From positions 15,004,001 through 15,068,000 of the forward strand of contig QCXZ01000001.1 in the NCBI GenBank assembly GCA_025024175.1: a stretch of 64,000 bases of DNA, in the 5' to 3' direction. The translations under genes were made by a program, and so were the position numbers. The first letter of the stretch is position 1, and every line of letters starts with the position of its first letter. Source of the DNA: Rhyzopertha dominica (taxonomy: Eukaryota; Arthropoda; Insecta; Coleoptera; Bostrichidae). This document shows, piece by piece, positions 1 through 12,299 of this stretch. Below the pieces are notes generated by a model. The model was not told the origin of the DNA, searched no databases, and was given only the letters and a program-made list of their open reading frames with translations.

Positions 1-574
1 GTACGTACTATGCAAGTGGAAATTTCGTTGCACCAGCAATATAAATACCATAGAAACGCTCAATCGTACTAACACGTGANAAGGTGTTTAAATTTAAAAT
101 AATTATAGTCAACAATGACATGGTCTCCATAAATATATTTGGCGTTAAACACAAGGCAAAAACAGCAGCTTTGTGCCGACATTTGAACAATGTTTTGTGT
201 AGGTATATTTAGGATTGAGTTTAAAATATTGTTACACGTACGAATTCGAAAAATGCGGATTTCTAACTTAACTTCTTTTATTGAAACACCCATACTTACA
301 CTACTCAAAGAAAACTAATTCAATACTAAAATTTAAAACACTAAACTACACTCACTGACATCCATACACCCGGTTCGCTTTTGTTCGCTTGCATCGCCGC
401 CTTTCATAACAACTTCTCGCCCGTGCGTCCACAGACAGTCTGGAAGCATCTTCGAGAACATCCGATCACGCGAACGTCGGCCAGGTTGCCCAATCTGTAG
501 GCGCTGGCTTGACCACATCGTGGCATCGTAACAGTATACACTTGAACAACAATCAAAATAAATACTTAAAAGAA
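1..574. other. no supported gene; one GC-richer patch
   Basis: AT-rich sequence with no recognisable protein. Bases about 350-540 are richer in G and C and stay open on the minus strand from 599 down to 333 (88 codons, hydrophobic first 20 residues). The ATG of that frame lies inside the neighbouring repeat element, and I see no conserved domain, so I do not call it a gene. Confidence 0.5.
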
Positions 575-829
575 GTAAGAATTTAGATGGCAATGCCATC
601 TGGCAGCATTATACTGACATGATGACAAAGCCACCTAGCTGCCTTGACGGGTACTACTTCCTAAATTCTTACTTGCATCATACCCTTTCTTTGGTATATA
701 GCCAAAACAAGTTCTATGCCGTGCTGTCTGCACTAGACCTAAACTGCACTGATGAGCTATAATGATAGCGAAATAGATCTATCTGCAGTTGGTTGCGGTG
801 CAGACAGCACAGCATAGGCATGCATTTTA
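575..829 (-). mobile_element. fold-back / MITE-like element, family A, copy 1
   Basis: This is the same family as the element at 44440-45061, in reverse orientation. One end begins with GTAAGAATTTAG and a GATGGCAATGCCATC palindrome. The other end reads GCATGCATTTTA, the reverse complement of the TAAAATGCATG end of the second copy. The sub-terminal 710-825 part can fold on itself (CTGTCTGCA against TGCAGACAG). Possible target duplication: ACTTAAAAGAA before and ACTTAAAGA after, differing by one A. There is no coding capacity, so it would depend on an enzyme supplied elsewhere. Confidence 0.7.
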
Positions 830-3005
830 ACTTAAAGATGTGTTTATAAAGCTTTGCTACATGATTATTAAAGCTTGGATTGCAGCCAAACAAAGTAGCT
901 ATATTTAAGCTTCTAACACAGTTTTCTAAAATTTTACATTTTTGTATCAAATAATGTCACAGTATGTAAAGATTCAAATCGTAACAAGTTAGAACCTACA
1001 CGCATACCAACAGTCTCGGTCGGGGTTAATAAGATACTGTTCTGGTTAGGTCATGTATTCATTCAAACGCTTTAAATCGTCGTTTAATTCATAACAGCAA
1101 TGTTTAAATAATTTGGAAAACTTTATCTGTAGGTCTGCCTATCACTTGCATTTCGTTGAACTGCAAGATTGCAAATGATAGGGGCCCAAGTTTGCTGTCC
1201 TGCAAAACTCCTTTTATTGCCTACTCTCCTATAATTCTTTTAAACCACTAGACTATAGTACTTGAGAAACCACACTACAGAAGCTTGGCAACCAGCGGTC
1301 TGTGTGGTTTATAACATCGGATGCTTTGCTATAATCGAGTAGGATTGGAAGAATTAGCTATAAAAAGTGTTTTATAGAAAGGGAACTTTTAGAGAAAAGA
1401 TTATCTGGAGGTCTGTCCGCTATTAGAGCATTTGTTTATTGATAAGTATCTAAAAAATCAGTTCGCAAGTTTAGTAGTCGCCACTACTTTTTATATCTTA
1501 TTTTCACGTTAAACAATTTCGTATTCGGAATTTTACTACTTTAGCAGTTAAGATGCAGCTGTCCCTAACTGCTGCACCACAAGCACACGGCAACAATCGC
1601 ATAAACCACTTAGTATTGTTCGTACTGTCTAACCGCATGTATAGATTTGTAACGACCGTTTCAAAACGTAAGAATAACCTCTTAACCACGACCCCCTCTA
1701 ATATCACGAGTGGCTATTATAATATCTATATTAAAATTGTGACAAATTTATTGTATTTGCGGGAACGAGGGCTAACAATAATGCTATCTCGTGTTCATCT
1801 GTTCTTCAAATGGGATCACATGAAAGTCAGTTTTGCTCAAAATCGATTGCAACGTTGAGATTCTGTAGACTGATAAGTCGTTTACAAGAGGGTATTGTCT
1901 GTTCAGTTGTGTACCCCTAAACGAATTCTTTTGTTACCTTTGCTAAGGACCAAATAGGATTATAATTGCGGGAATATATGTAATTTATAGGTGGTCAATG
2001 TAAATCTTTGAAGCGTCTATGGTAGGTTTACACATAATAATACTCTTCATACAAAGTGCATTCAAAGAAACTCTCATGTGACTTAATTAACCATACGTGT
2101 AATCTATTTTGAGCTATTTTAACGTTATATGCTATTAATCCAGAATATCTCCAAAGCTAAAAAAGATAGGATGATTCGGTTTTTGCCGTTTGAGGAAGTG
2201 CTATTTTGCTTTTATAAATAGAACGCTATGATTATTTTGACTTGGTTCGATGTAGAATAAAGTTACTTTTTATACAATGTACCCAAGTCTATCGCTATGT
2301 CCTGCTTATTGTTTTTATAAAATTTAGAAAAAACTAATTTTTTTTCAAGATTTATCATTTACCATAATATTTGAGAATGGTTAATTATTATTAAAAACTG
2401 TCATTGCTGTGATAAGTTAAATTGCGTTTTGTTGATTTTTGAACACGCCTAAGGAAGAATTGATTGACTTGATTCTTTTTCTTGCTGAATGATGAATGAA
2501 GAAAATCCCATTTTATATATAGTACGCGTGGTTTCCTAACAGTAGACACCACGAAGAAACTTGTTCCAAAAATTGCTGGCTAGGTTTAGACGAGTGCATT
2601 ATAATTGAAAATTGGTGTGAGCTTCAGTCCAATAAAATTCGTATGCAAGCGTTTAAAAAGTAAGTTTTGTATCGGAAAATTCACTATACACATGATACTC
2701 CAACAACATAAATACCATCCTTATATACCAACAGCTTTTGGCTGGCGCATGTTATTCTATGAGCTCTTAATTAAAAAAATGTGCTATTATCTGATGAAGC
2801 AACATTTCATCGCAATGGATTTTCATTATTATGAAACAGAAAATCCACACAAAAAACAAATCAAACGTCCAACAACAAATACATATCAATTAAGGGAGAA
2901 TGGGGAAATTGTGCGCAGCGGGTAATTGTGGGCATTTGAAATTTCGTAAATAGACTGCGAGGCTCTGAACAAAGATATTGCTGTTATCTAAAAATAATGC
3001 AGTGT
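830..3005. other. AT-rich sequence, nothing supported
   Basis: Only short chance reading frames occur (longest about 106 codons, 2605-2925, rich in Lys, Tyr and His with no domain). No tRNA, transposon end or repeat was noticed. Confidence 0.5.
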
Positions 3006-3390
3006 AGTTCATAATTACTGCACCGATATTTTTGAAAATGGTCTTATTCGAAAGCTCGTAAACGACATTTTCACGTAAGCTATTTTTTATGTGTAAAGTA
3101 AGTGGTACAATAAGCAAAATTCAAAAAAAGTGTAGGCTAAAAATAATCTGAAAGGTAGATCTCAAAATTAGCAATTGCTTTAGCAAAACATATTGAGTGT
3201 ATTTTTCTGACAAATACTTTAGGCTCTAGCTAAATCTTTTATCTTTTAGATAAGCATTCATTTATCCGTAAATATTCAGTAGTTTTTAGGTGGTGCTGTT
3301 TTGCAACAATAGGTTTCTCTCTTTCTATCGTTAGCTCGAATATATCTTTCTCTCCCTCCAAGATCCCAACCTTAGCTAACTAACAGCTAC
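3006..3390 (+). repeat. dispersed repeat B, copy 1
   Basis: Closely matches 57085-57425 in the same orientation. Shared blocks include CATAATTACTGCACCGATAT, CGACATTTTCACGTAAGC, GTAGGCTAAAAATAATCTGA and ATTTATCCGTAAATATTCAG. This copy carries about 30 extra bases (GGTGCTGTTTTGC onward) before the CGAATATATCTTTCTCTC block. There is no reading frame and I see no inverted termini. It is a dispersed non-coding repeat of unknown class, and both ends are approximate. Confidence 0.75.
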
Positions 3391-3404
3391 TCCTAACAAG
3401 AGAT

Positions 3405-3540
3405 ATTGGAAGCAGCTGACCGTAAAAAGACAAAAGCTGTTGAGAAGAGAAGTAGGAAAGTAAGAAAGAAAATAAAGGGAATAAAGACAAGGAAGCAGGA
3501 GGAAACAAGGGAGACACGGGAAACAGAAAAGTATCTAATT
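3405..3540 (+). other. purine-rich tract with Lys/Arg/Glu-rich coding potential
   Basis: The plus strand is almost free of C and T runs for about 110 bases. Read in one frame from the codons for A-A-D-R-K-K-T it gives a Lys/Arg/Glu-rich stretch that runs open to a stop at about 3555. Such charged tails occur at the C-terminal end of some DNA transposases, but the tract is too simple in composition to assign. It starts just where repeat B ends. Confidence 0.3.
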
Positions 3541-6500
3541 CTAAAATATAGTAAATGAAGTTAATATTTTTATGAGCACAAAATTAGTAATACAAACAGA
3601 CCAACACACGTAAAGTTTTTATTATCACGGATGTTTACATTTCACCCCTGCGTGAATCGTTTTCAGCGTTTTAAATACATCTAAATAACCAAATAAAGAT
3701 AACATGTACATAAAAGTAGATATCAAAAACAATACAAATGCGCAAAACCTCGTTACGATCGATGAGGTTTTATCAGGTCTAATAATTTGAATCTTTCTAT
3801 TGGAGTTAAATCATCATTAATTAGTCTACTATTATGTATTGTAAGTTAACTACATGAATGTATGTATTGTTTTTTATGTCTTACTTTTTGCATACGCTTG
3901 TTATCTTGCATGGTTGTTTAGATGTATCTAGAACGCTGAATAAGCCTCGCGCGGAGGTGAAATGTATACATGCGTGGTAATAAAAGTTTTTAACGTGTGT
4001 TGGTGTTATTAGTTTTGTGCTCATTAGTTGTTGTTTGTTTTTTGTTATTTTTAATTCTAATATATTTATGCCATTTTCATTACGTGATCTGCGCACCTAT
4101 TTAGTTATAAAGAGGCAATGCGCTGGATGTTAACACCTTACCGACGAATAAAAATTTCAATTACATTATGAACTGGTATGCTTTTTTTTTGTAAAACAGA
4201 TCATTTTGTTTTGTATTATAGTTGTTTTTCTGTTGTTTATATTGTTAGTAAAGTAATAATGAAATGATTTTATTTTAATATTTTGCTTACATACTATGGC
4301 ATTGAATATGGTATTTTAGACAAAAGCGCTTCTGTCACATCGAAAGTCAGGAAAAAAACCATGAAACTATTTGTTTATTTAATGAAGAAAAAAGCTACTT
4401 CACTGAAATTAAGCTTTAAAATATAACAGTTTTAATTACGATTTGTCCCAATGTTTTTGCATTTCACCTGGTTTTCATATTGTTTAGTATTCCATCACCC
4501 ATGTGTTAAGAAATAATCCCAAATGTTATCTACAGCTGCGATTTAAAAAGGGTTACGTAAATCTTAATTGAATGATAACTTTAAAATGGGTTATTTTTAA
4601 TGTCATTATTGTAATTCCATTCGAATCTTGTTAGTATCAATTACGCCTTATACTCGACTTGTACATTCTTGATCTTTAGATAGTTATCAAGTACAGCATA
4701 GTAAACCACCATGTTCAACATAAGTGGCAGATATTATACAGATAATGTAAAGTCATGGTAAGCAAATCATTAAGCTTGTTTCCAATCAATTTAAGAGGTC
4801 GTCAGGTTAATCATATTTATTCATATACCTACTGTTATGTCTTATAGTGCCTTGTTAAGCTCACAATTTAATAAAATTTCGAATTAGGTAAAGCAGTATG
4901 TACCTACATCATGCTTCAAACGTTTATACTGTTGAGTCACGACGCCTTCGAAACGTTCTCGTAAAATGATACAAAATTATCCGTGTTCAGTTTTACCTTG
5001 CATACACTTATGTAAGGTTCTTGTAATGAGTGTATCACGTCTAAAATTATCTTTTTACACACGCAGTCACAGCAAGCATCTAGTAAGAGAACGTTAAGTA
5101 AACACGTCGAAAAATTTGAAGAGTTCGTGAAGAAATAATTAAATCTGCCACGAATATGTTGGGAAAATAATTATCTGTTAACAAGCTGAAAATTGAATAT
5201 TACGACGCCTCTGCTGTTATTTTTAACGCCTAAGTACAGCTGAAGTGAAAATTAACTCTGCTTTATGTTTGTGAGACTGTAATTACGGTATAGCTGCAGA
5301 ATGTACCACCTTTCAACATACGAAAATCCAGTATTAAATTCCCATTACTGCTCCTTCAACAAGAAGGCTCTGCATTAAGGAGTCACGAATTTACGGATGT
5401 CATGATCCAGATTACTGTTATCGCGCTGATAATATCGGGTTGGGTCGCATTAATTGTGGTAATATATTTCTAGGGCAATATATTTTTTCTACAAAAAAAT
5501 CATGCAACCACTTACTTCTCGCATTGCTAAATCGGTGTTGGTGTCTTTTTTATGAATTCATGCAGTCTTTATATGCGATTTATTGTCTCAGTTCAGACAA
5601 AAACGCAGAAAAAATTAATTGATAGCCTTACAAGGGCATTACATCTCGTATGCTGCTGAAAACGTTTTTACAATTCGCGGAACTTATATACCATCAAGCA
5701 AAACCAGTTGGTTTTTTCAAAGTTCTTTTTAAATGACTGTCACTCCAGACAAATTTCAGCGGATATAATATTATTTTTATAATTAATCCCCCGTAATTTA
5801 CAATACTGATAGGTAATTATTATATTTATTCGTGTAGGTAATATTTTGTTAGAATATCCAGACTATAAACAGGCAAATAGAAAACAGAAAAAATAACAGC
5901 AATTTTGTAAAAATACGTTCGTATTATAATATGACTTTTAAAAGAATATAACATAGTTTTTCGTGTTTTTTTATCTCTTTACTGATAGATGCTTAGTTAT
6001 CGGTACAAAATCAACCTTGCGTGTAGAATACAAGAGCTTTCGGTAAGTTGGATTATGCTGTAAGAATTATTGCTGGAGATATAAATGATAAAGTACATAA
6101 ATTCACTAACTATAACTATGTATTAGTAAAGTTAATATTTTTAACTGTATATATTTTGTTATCTATATATTTTAGTATTCATTTCTGTGTAACAGAATAT
6201 TATTGAAATGCGACTTTCACCAAACAGTCGATATAGATTTCCGGCAAATGTGATTATTGTATGTTTTTTTACGTCAGTTAGGATTCATCCATTTAGTATT
6301 GTGACTAGCCTCTATGTATTTGGGTTCAAATAGTCTGAGTCTTGTAATACTGGGATTTCAAGTAGCGGTCTTGTATGTTAAAAAATGTACACTTTGTCCC
6401 AAATTGGATATATGAACGTAATCGATTATTTTTTAATGGAAAGATGAGCTTTTATTAACTATCTTGAAAGTGCATAGATATCAGGATATACATAAGTAGT

Positions 6501-9334
6501 AAATTTCAACTTTTTGTTCCGCGTTATGTAGAAGAGGTTAAAGAAAAGCGTTTCATTTGTTAATATTTTTACTCCAACAAATGACAAAAATGTTGTCCAT
6601 TCACTATTTAGCAATATTCTAAACGCCAGTGAAACTCATTGTTGCTTATTACCTCAGTGAAAATTGCCCCACATCCAGAAAAATTATACTAAGGGGAATC
6701 GTATTGAGACATGGGTGACTATTGAAAGGATTCCTCTGTGCTAATCCATCTTCTTTGAAAAAACTGCATTCAGACACAAATTCCCAATTAAGTTCTTCCT
6801 ACAAGAATTCCAAAAACCGCACTTCAGTAAGATCTTCTTTAAAGAATATTGGTCCTTATTCCCACATCTAGTGTGGATTCTTCTTTCCCTAATAACAAAA
6901 TTTGGTCAGTTTAATTCAACAATTAACATAAGCATAGATTCATTAGCAAAAAAAGATGTTTTCTTTGGTTAAACGGTGCGCGCCCAGTAGTTCAACAATT
7001 TACGAAGCTAATTTGGTAATTGACTAATTTCGTCTGGGGTAGCTAGCTGCGTGGTAGGAATGNTGGGGTTNTCTTGAANAGTACAACATTAAGTTGAACA
7101 TCTTCATTAAATGCATTCTGTTGTTATAGGTNTATNTTTCCTAAAAATGCCTCTCAATCTTTTTTACAATTACGCTATCGACGGTAAATCTGGATAAGGT
7201 TTTCCAATAAGAATGTCGAAGCTTTAAAATGAAATACAACGATATCTACAACCGATAATTCACTTTATACTATTTTAAAAAGCTATCTATGTCAACTGTC
7301 CTCATCGACTTAGTCTAGTTTCGTGCATTCTGGGGGCCCAATTTTCCATTACTTTTGGACACATATCGGGTAATTTTTAAAAATTTTTAAACTACAGTTT
7401 CACATCAACAAAAATTATTCTAGAAAACATTAATAGTCATAATATGGGGTACCTACCTGTTGCCCGAAAGTGAGGTAACAACTTATACAACCAATTTATA
7501 TGATTACAAAGTTAAACGGTCCCGGACTGGAGCACTGAGGAATACCCTTCCAGTTTTGTTAACGAGAAATCAAGCATACGCTATGTGAATTTCAATAGAT
7601 TTACTCTGGTCGAAGCATCTTTGTTATAAAATTAAGATTTATTTGTGATTCCAAAAATCGTTCAAGTTTGCTACAAAATGAAGAATGAAATATCTTTGTA
7701 ATTTAACCAAGCAGACAAACGCAACGATAGTCTTTAATATTATTCATTGAAATTCGTTTAGACCTCTTATAATCATTCACTATATCATTGCTACCTAGAC
7801 TGGAATGTTTTGCTGTTCAGTTTACCTATAGCTTTTTAGAACATCAATTGAAGTTATTAGGTTGTGCAGGAAAATTGAGATACATGTAGGTACAGTCGAT
7901 TACTTGAAGAGCACGATAATGCTAAATAGTTGTCGAATGGACAGAAGACCCTTTCAACGAAATTGTTACGTAGTCCTCAGTTGCATCTGACTAGCCTTTC
8001 TGTCTGGAGTGCTCTCTAGTTCCTGTAATACGAAGATATTGAAACTGCAAAATGCCGAAGACAATATATGTAACCCCAAGTACAAAGGGTTCCCACGATC
8101 TAAAATATCCTTTATTTATTGCACATTATCCTAAACAGTGGTTTAGTGTTACCCATTGTTTATGGCACTTCAAAAAACAAAAGTGAATCATTTACAGTGT
8201 TTTGTCTGCTACAGTTATTAGGGGGAAGCCGCGTCGATCTCGGTGACCCCTATACCGCGCCTCTTTAGGGTCAATTTTGCTTTATGTAATTTATTTATGG
8301 GCGCTATTAGCCCCTGTGGACCAGCAGCACAATATGTTGGTGTCCCGCGGCGCAATGGGATGTCCAGGGGTGATTTTGAAGCTGACCACTCGTGTGCCGT
8401 TGTGTTCGGTGCTTATGGTCGATTTCAAGTGATGATGATATTATTTACGGTGGGAAGACCAAGAGATTTACATATAATGATTTGTATCTGCAACTGCAGA
8501 GTAGCTGATTGTTATTGACGTTTGACAAAATTTGTATATACTTATCTTGCATTACGACGTATACACGTACGATACAACCCTCTTAGATTGGCACATAGCA
8601 CTGGGGTTCAATTTTTGCAATAGCATTCTTTGCGTTTTTCATAAATCTATGGTAATGTTTATCTCAGTTTCTCTTACTAAAGAATATAAAAAGTATTTTT
8701 GCTTAAAAATAAATTACGTCTGTCTTAATGTAGAGATAAACATAGTAATGGATGCATTTAAAAAAAAAAAGTAAAATGACGATCTAGTTTCTAAATAATT
8801 TTTATTGGTGTAACAGCCTCCACGAGCTTTAGAAGCGAAACGAACATTATATACAGTGCGCTACTAAAGAATATTTCCCTTAACGTTATCTTCTAAAGGA
8901 TTTAAATAAGATCGTGAAAAGTTACTGTTTTACAGGTAATGTTGTTTTTTTCAAGCTAGAAGTTTAGGATAAAATTAGGTTAAAATAAAAAAAATAATCT
9001 TTTAAAGGTGCACTTTTTTCCTCAAAATTCAAGATGGCTCTACAGTCCTTACGAGCTCGAAATTTGAAGTAGCAAAGGGGATCATGCACGTTATACTTTG
9101 TCCGAGCGCAAATATCCTAGTACGGTCGATGTTTTTCGGGTTTTGATATAGAAGGTTTCTGATCTGAACTAGTTCCCCTACAAGTTTATGCTTTATTAAT
9201 AACTTCTGCTTCCTTGACCTTTAAGAATTATTCTGGGATTTAAAATAACGAATTTTGAATACTTCGCATCGATTTTCTGGTTGTACCAAAATTATAGGCA
9301 AGCGTTGAATACTAAAACTCTTAAACCATTTTTT
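3541..9334. other. long AT-rich stretch, no supported gene
   Basis: No conserved reading frame, RNA gene or element with visible ends was found. Single N bases cluster near 7060-7140. A GC-richer patch at about 8220-8420 has an open frame of 91 codons (8243-8518) with no recognisable domain. Confidence 0.5.
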
Positions 9335-9690
9335 TTTCTATTTTGCGTTCTTAATGAAGCCATTACGAAATGCAAAGGTCCATTTCGAAACGAATTTTTT
9401 TATTTTTCAGTGTAGGTATCACTAAAAAACTCTGAAGGAACACCAGACTAACGCCACCTCGTAACGTCTTAACTGTAATGGCTCTTGTTAATATTGATAC
9501 TTAGCCAAATTAAGTTTGGCAGGTTTTAAATTTCCTTAAATTTTTGTTTTTTATTAAATCGCTTACAGTTTCTTGAGTAGAAGTCGTAAATTACGCAAAA
9601 TAGAAAAAATGTATAAAAACCCGTTTCATAAGGCTCTTTGTCGCTCTTTTTTGTGCGACAAAATGGCGCCTCATGTAACTAGTTTTTTGA
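9335..9690 (+). repeat. weak dispersed repeat C, copy 1
   Basis: Its two ends resemble those of 63310-63725: GCGTTCTTAATGAAGCCATT near 9343 against GCGTTCTTAATAAAGCCATT, and AATGTATAAAAACCCGTTTC near 9608 against a similar block near 63616. The right end can fold (TTTGTCGC with GCGACAAA). The middle parts do not look alike, so this may be two related terminal segments rather than one element. Confidence 0.35.
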
Positions 9691-11093
9691 TATACTATTA
9701 TTAGAGTATTCAATTGGTTCATCAACTGCAAGTTCATCAAACAATTTTTTGGCAGTGTGATTTTTTCTGTCTTTGAACTAAGGCTCAATGCTCCATTCTT
9801 CTAAAAAAAAAAAATTCAAAATTATATCTCAGATTCTGTAATTGTTCAGAATGTCTTCCCACCAAATCTGTTGCTTGACCGATATCGATATCACTTTTAT
9901 GCAAACATTTCAGAATTCAACGCTTGGCAGCATGGTAGACTTGCGCTAAATAACATAAAGGGACTGAATAATATCACATGAATTACGAAATCATTTAAAA
10001 TTAAATTTAAGGTATGTGCAACACAACGGATGTAGTCCGCATTTTATTTCCTTTTTACCACTCATATTTTTTAGTGAAATTTCCTTTCTTCAAAAATTCC
10101 AAAATTTCATGTTCGAAATCCTTTGCAATTTGATTTTTCATATCGCTAAATTCTAAAAATGATTAATGGAGGTTAATTTTGTTTTTCTCTTATGTTAATG
10201 TACCTACCTACAATAACCAAACTAAGCTGGTCCTTTGTTTGAATCAAAATTGTATTAATTGTATTTTAAATATCTTTTACTATTGAACATGAAACAGGAG
10301 CCCCTAGAACTGCCCCCTCCCCCCGTATTGCGGGCCCTATTGGCACGCCACTGTCTGAAGGCACTTTCGTTTTCTACATGATCGTGCTTAGTAAATTGAA
10401 ATCAGATAACCCATTCTAAAGTGATAAGAGTTACAAATGAGAGACTATCCCAAGCTTTTTTAGATTGAAATCTCCATAACTTTAGAATGAATTGTCATCT
10501 TTCAGCGATCTCACCTGCAGTACAGTTGAATCTTCTAACATAAGGCTTTCAAAATTAAAATGAAGGGGGAGGGACTTCATACGCGTTCTTCTGATATTTT
10601 ATTATATTTATAGTGTGCGAAAGTAAAATAATAATGACGATGATGATAATGTTTAATAGTAACAGCACAATAAAGAATGCAAAACACAAAAACATACCAT
10701 AATCGATTATGATGTGAGTGATACGATCAGAGACTCAGTTTTAAATCAAATGAAATGCTGGTGCGTTTAATAAATTAACATTGTTAAAATTGGTTAAAAA
10801 TTAGGTAAGTTTTTCACGTTAGGGAAATTGCATAACTATTAACAGGTTAGACAACCGATGTTAACAGAGGTTATAACCTACTATTTTATTCGTTTTTTCC
10901 TGACCGTTTAAATTCTTGGTAATCGTTGGACAGCATACAGCAATCATTATTAAAAGTGTTATTAAGAATTTTAAAATTAGCTTGTGAGCACTGCAAATGT
11001 CTTTTTTGTAATAAGAAAGTTCCTATATCTAAAAAAACGTTATTTTGCAAGCTTTTAAGAAAATGATGTTTAAATTCGAATGTTCCAAAAACT
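9691..11093. other. AT-rich stretch with one transposon-end-like patch
   Basis: No gene seen. Bases about 10300-10352 stand out as GC-rich and finish with GGCACGCCACTG, which read on the minus strand is CAGTGGCGTGCC, a sequence resembling the end of some DNA transposons. No partner end was found nearby, so this is only a suggestion. Confidence 0.35.
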
Positions 11094-11190
11094 TGTTAAC
11101 CGGTTAACCTTAACCGCGGTAACCGGTTAACATAAACCAGTTAAATTAAACCGATTTACCGGTTAATTTAATTCGGTTAACCGACGGTTC
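11094..11190. repeat. GGTTAACC-rich palindromic cluster
   Basis: Repeated AACCGGTTAACC-like words in both orientations fill about 95 bases. Clusters of this kind are found as sub-terminal repeats of some hAT-type elements. No clear termini or target duplication were recognised here. Confidence 0.5.
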
Positions 11191-11269
11191 GATCTTTTTT
11201 TTTGTAAATCGATTAATTTTGTAACCACCGGCGCCGGATAAAGTCGTACCCCCAAACCTGACACGGCGA

Positions 11270-11302
11270 CACAGAAAAGTCAAGTTATTTGACTTTTCTG
11301 TG
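11270..11302. repeat. perfect 14-bp hairpin
   Basis: CACAGAAAAGTCAA (11270-11283) and its exact reverse complement (11289-11302) are separated by the 5-base loop GTTAT. It is not followed by a T run and lies in no gene, so a terminator role is not indicated. It sits about 80 bases beyond the GGTTAACC cluster and may be part of the same element. Confidence 0.7.
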
Positions 11303-11796
11303 GTGGCGATCACTATTGACAGCACTACGTATTGAGAAAAAACAGCGGGATTAGATATCGTTGATGTATTTTGCATAAATTCATGCTTCTAGGAGAAGAA
11401 TATAATTTACTGTATATTTCGTAGGTTTTGGCGGTAGAACGATACCTCTATACTTGGTTTACCCCGAAATGACGGCTGTTAGCAACTAGACGTTATTGAA
11501 GACGTTTTCTGATACCTACTTTGTATACAAATCATTCACACATATCGCAAGGCATGACAGTAAGCTGTTGAATAATTAACTTACTTGGCTTTTCCCTTCA
11601 GATACCCCCAAACAGGAACATCGAAAATGCTGAAATTTGGTCAGGAGTATTGTTCGCTATCCCTCAAAGGGACAATAAGATGATGTTGAACCAGCACCTT
11701 TTATTGGACAAGCATCGCATCTTGCCTTTTCAAAAACTACTCAATGTTTTAAAAGAAATGTTCTGCGAATATCTAATCTCTCTAAGGGGTGGTAAG

Positions 11797-12291
11797 TAGG
11801 CATGGGCAAAAATCGATTTATCGATTCGAATCGAATCGAACGATCGAAACGATTTGAATCGAATCAAAACATCGACTTGAAATGAATCGCAGCATTGAAT
11901 CGAATGAAAACCTTGAATTGAATTAAAACTAAATAAAAAGTCAAGTTAAATAAAAAAGGCGAGTGCAATGTAAATTCAAATTTTAATCAAATTTCTTGCA
12001 AATAATGTCAATTGACACGTATTATGAAAATCATACCGCATGCGATTCAGCTAATTCGATTCTAATCGATTCAGCCGATTAGATTAATTTCAAATCCATT
12101 CAGTAGACTCGATCCGATTCAAATCGATTCAGTCGATGTGTTTCGATTAATCGATTCAAATCGATTCAGTCGATGTGTTTCGATTAATCGATTCAAATCG
12201 ATCAGTCGATGTGTTTCGATTTATCGATTCAAATCGATTTTTTCCATTGAATCGATAATCGATTCGCCACCTTCTGAATCGCACAGGGCTA
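11797..12291. mobile_element. hAT-like MITE with ATCGATTC-rich body
   Basis: The element begins TAGGCATGGGC and ends GCACAGGGCTA, an imperfect inverted pair (8 of 11 positions match). It is flanked by a perfect 8-bp direct repeat GTGGTAAG (11789-11796 and 12292-12299), the target duplication length of hAT transposases. The 495-bp body is made largely of TCGATTC/GAATCGA words and includes a 37-bp tandem repeat at 12117-12242. It has no transposase coding capacity. A truncated relative starts at 57625. Confidence 0.75.
12117..12242 (+). repeat. 37-bp tandem repeat, three full units and a partial fourth
   Basis: Units begin ATTCAAATCGATTCAGTCGA at 12117, 12154 and 12191, with a fourth partial unit at 12227. 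The third unit lost one base (CGATCAG for CGATTCAG). The array lies inside the hAT-like MITE. Confidence 0.9.
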
Positions 12292-12299
12292 GTGGTAAG

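Noticed and set aside
333..599. 88-codon minus-strand frame with a hydrophobic start
   Set aside because: The ATG lies in the fold-back element palindrome and no domain is recognisable. It is likely a chance frame over a GC-richer patch.
3541..9334. CRISPR array, prokaryotic operon or plasmid features
   Set aside because: No regularly spaced direct repeats, Shine-Dalgarno signals or long adjacent frames are found anywhere in the window. The composition and elements are those of an animal genome.
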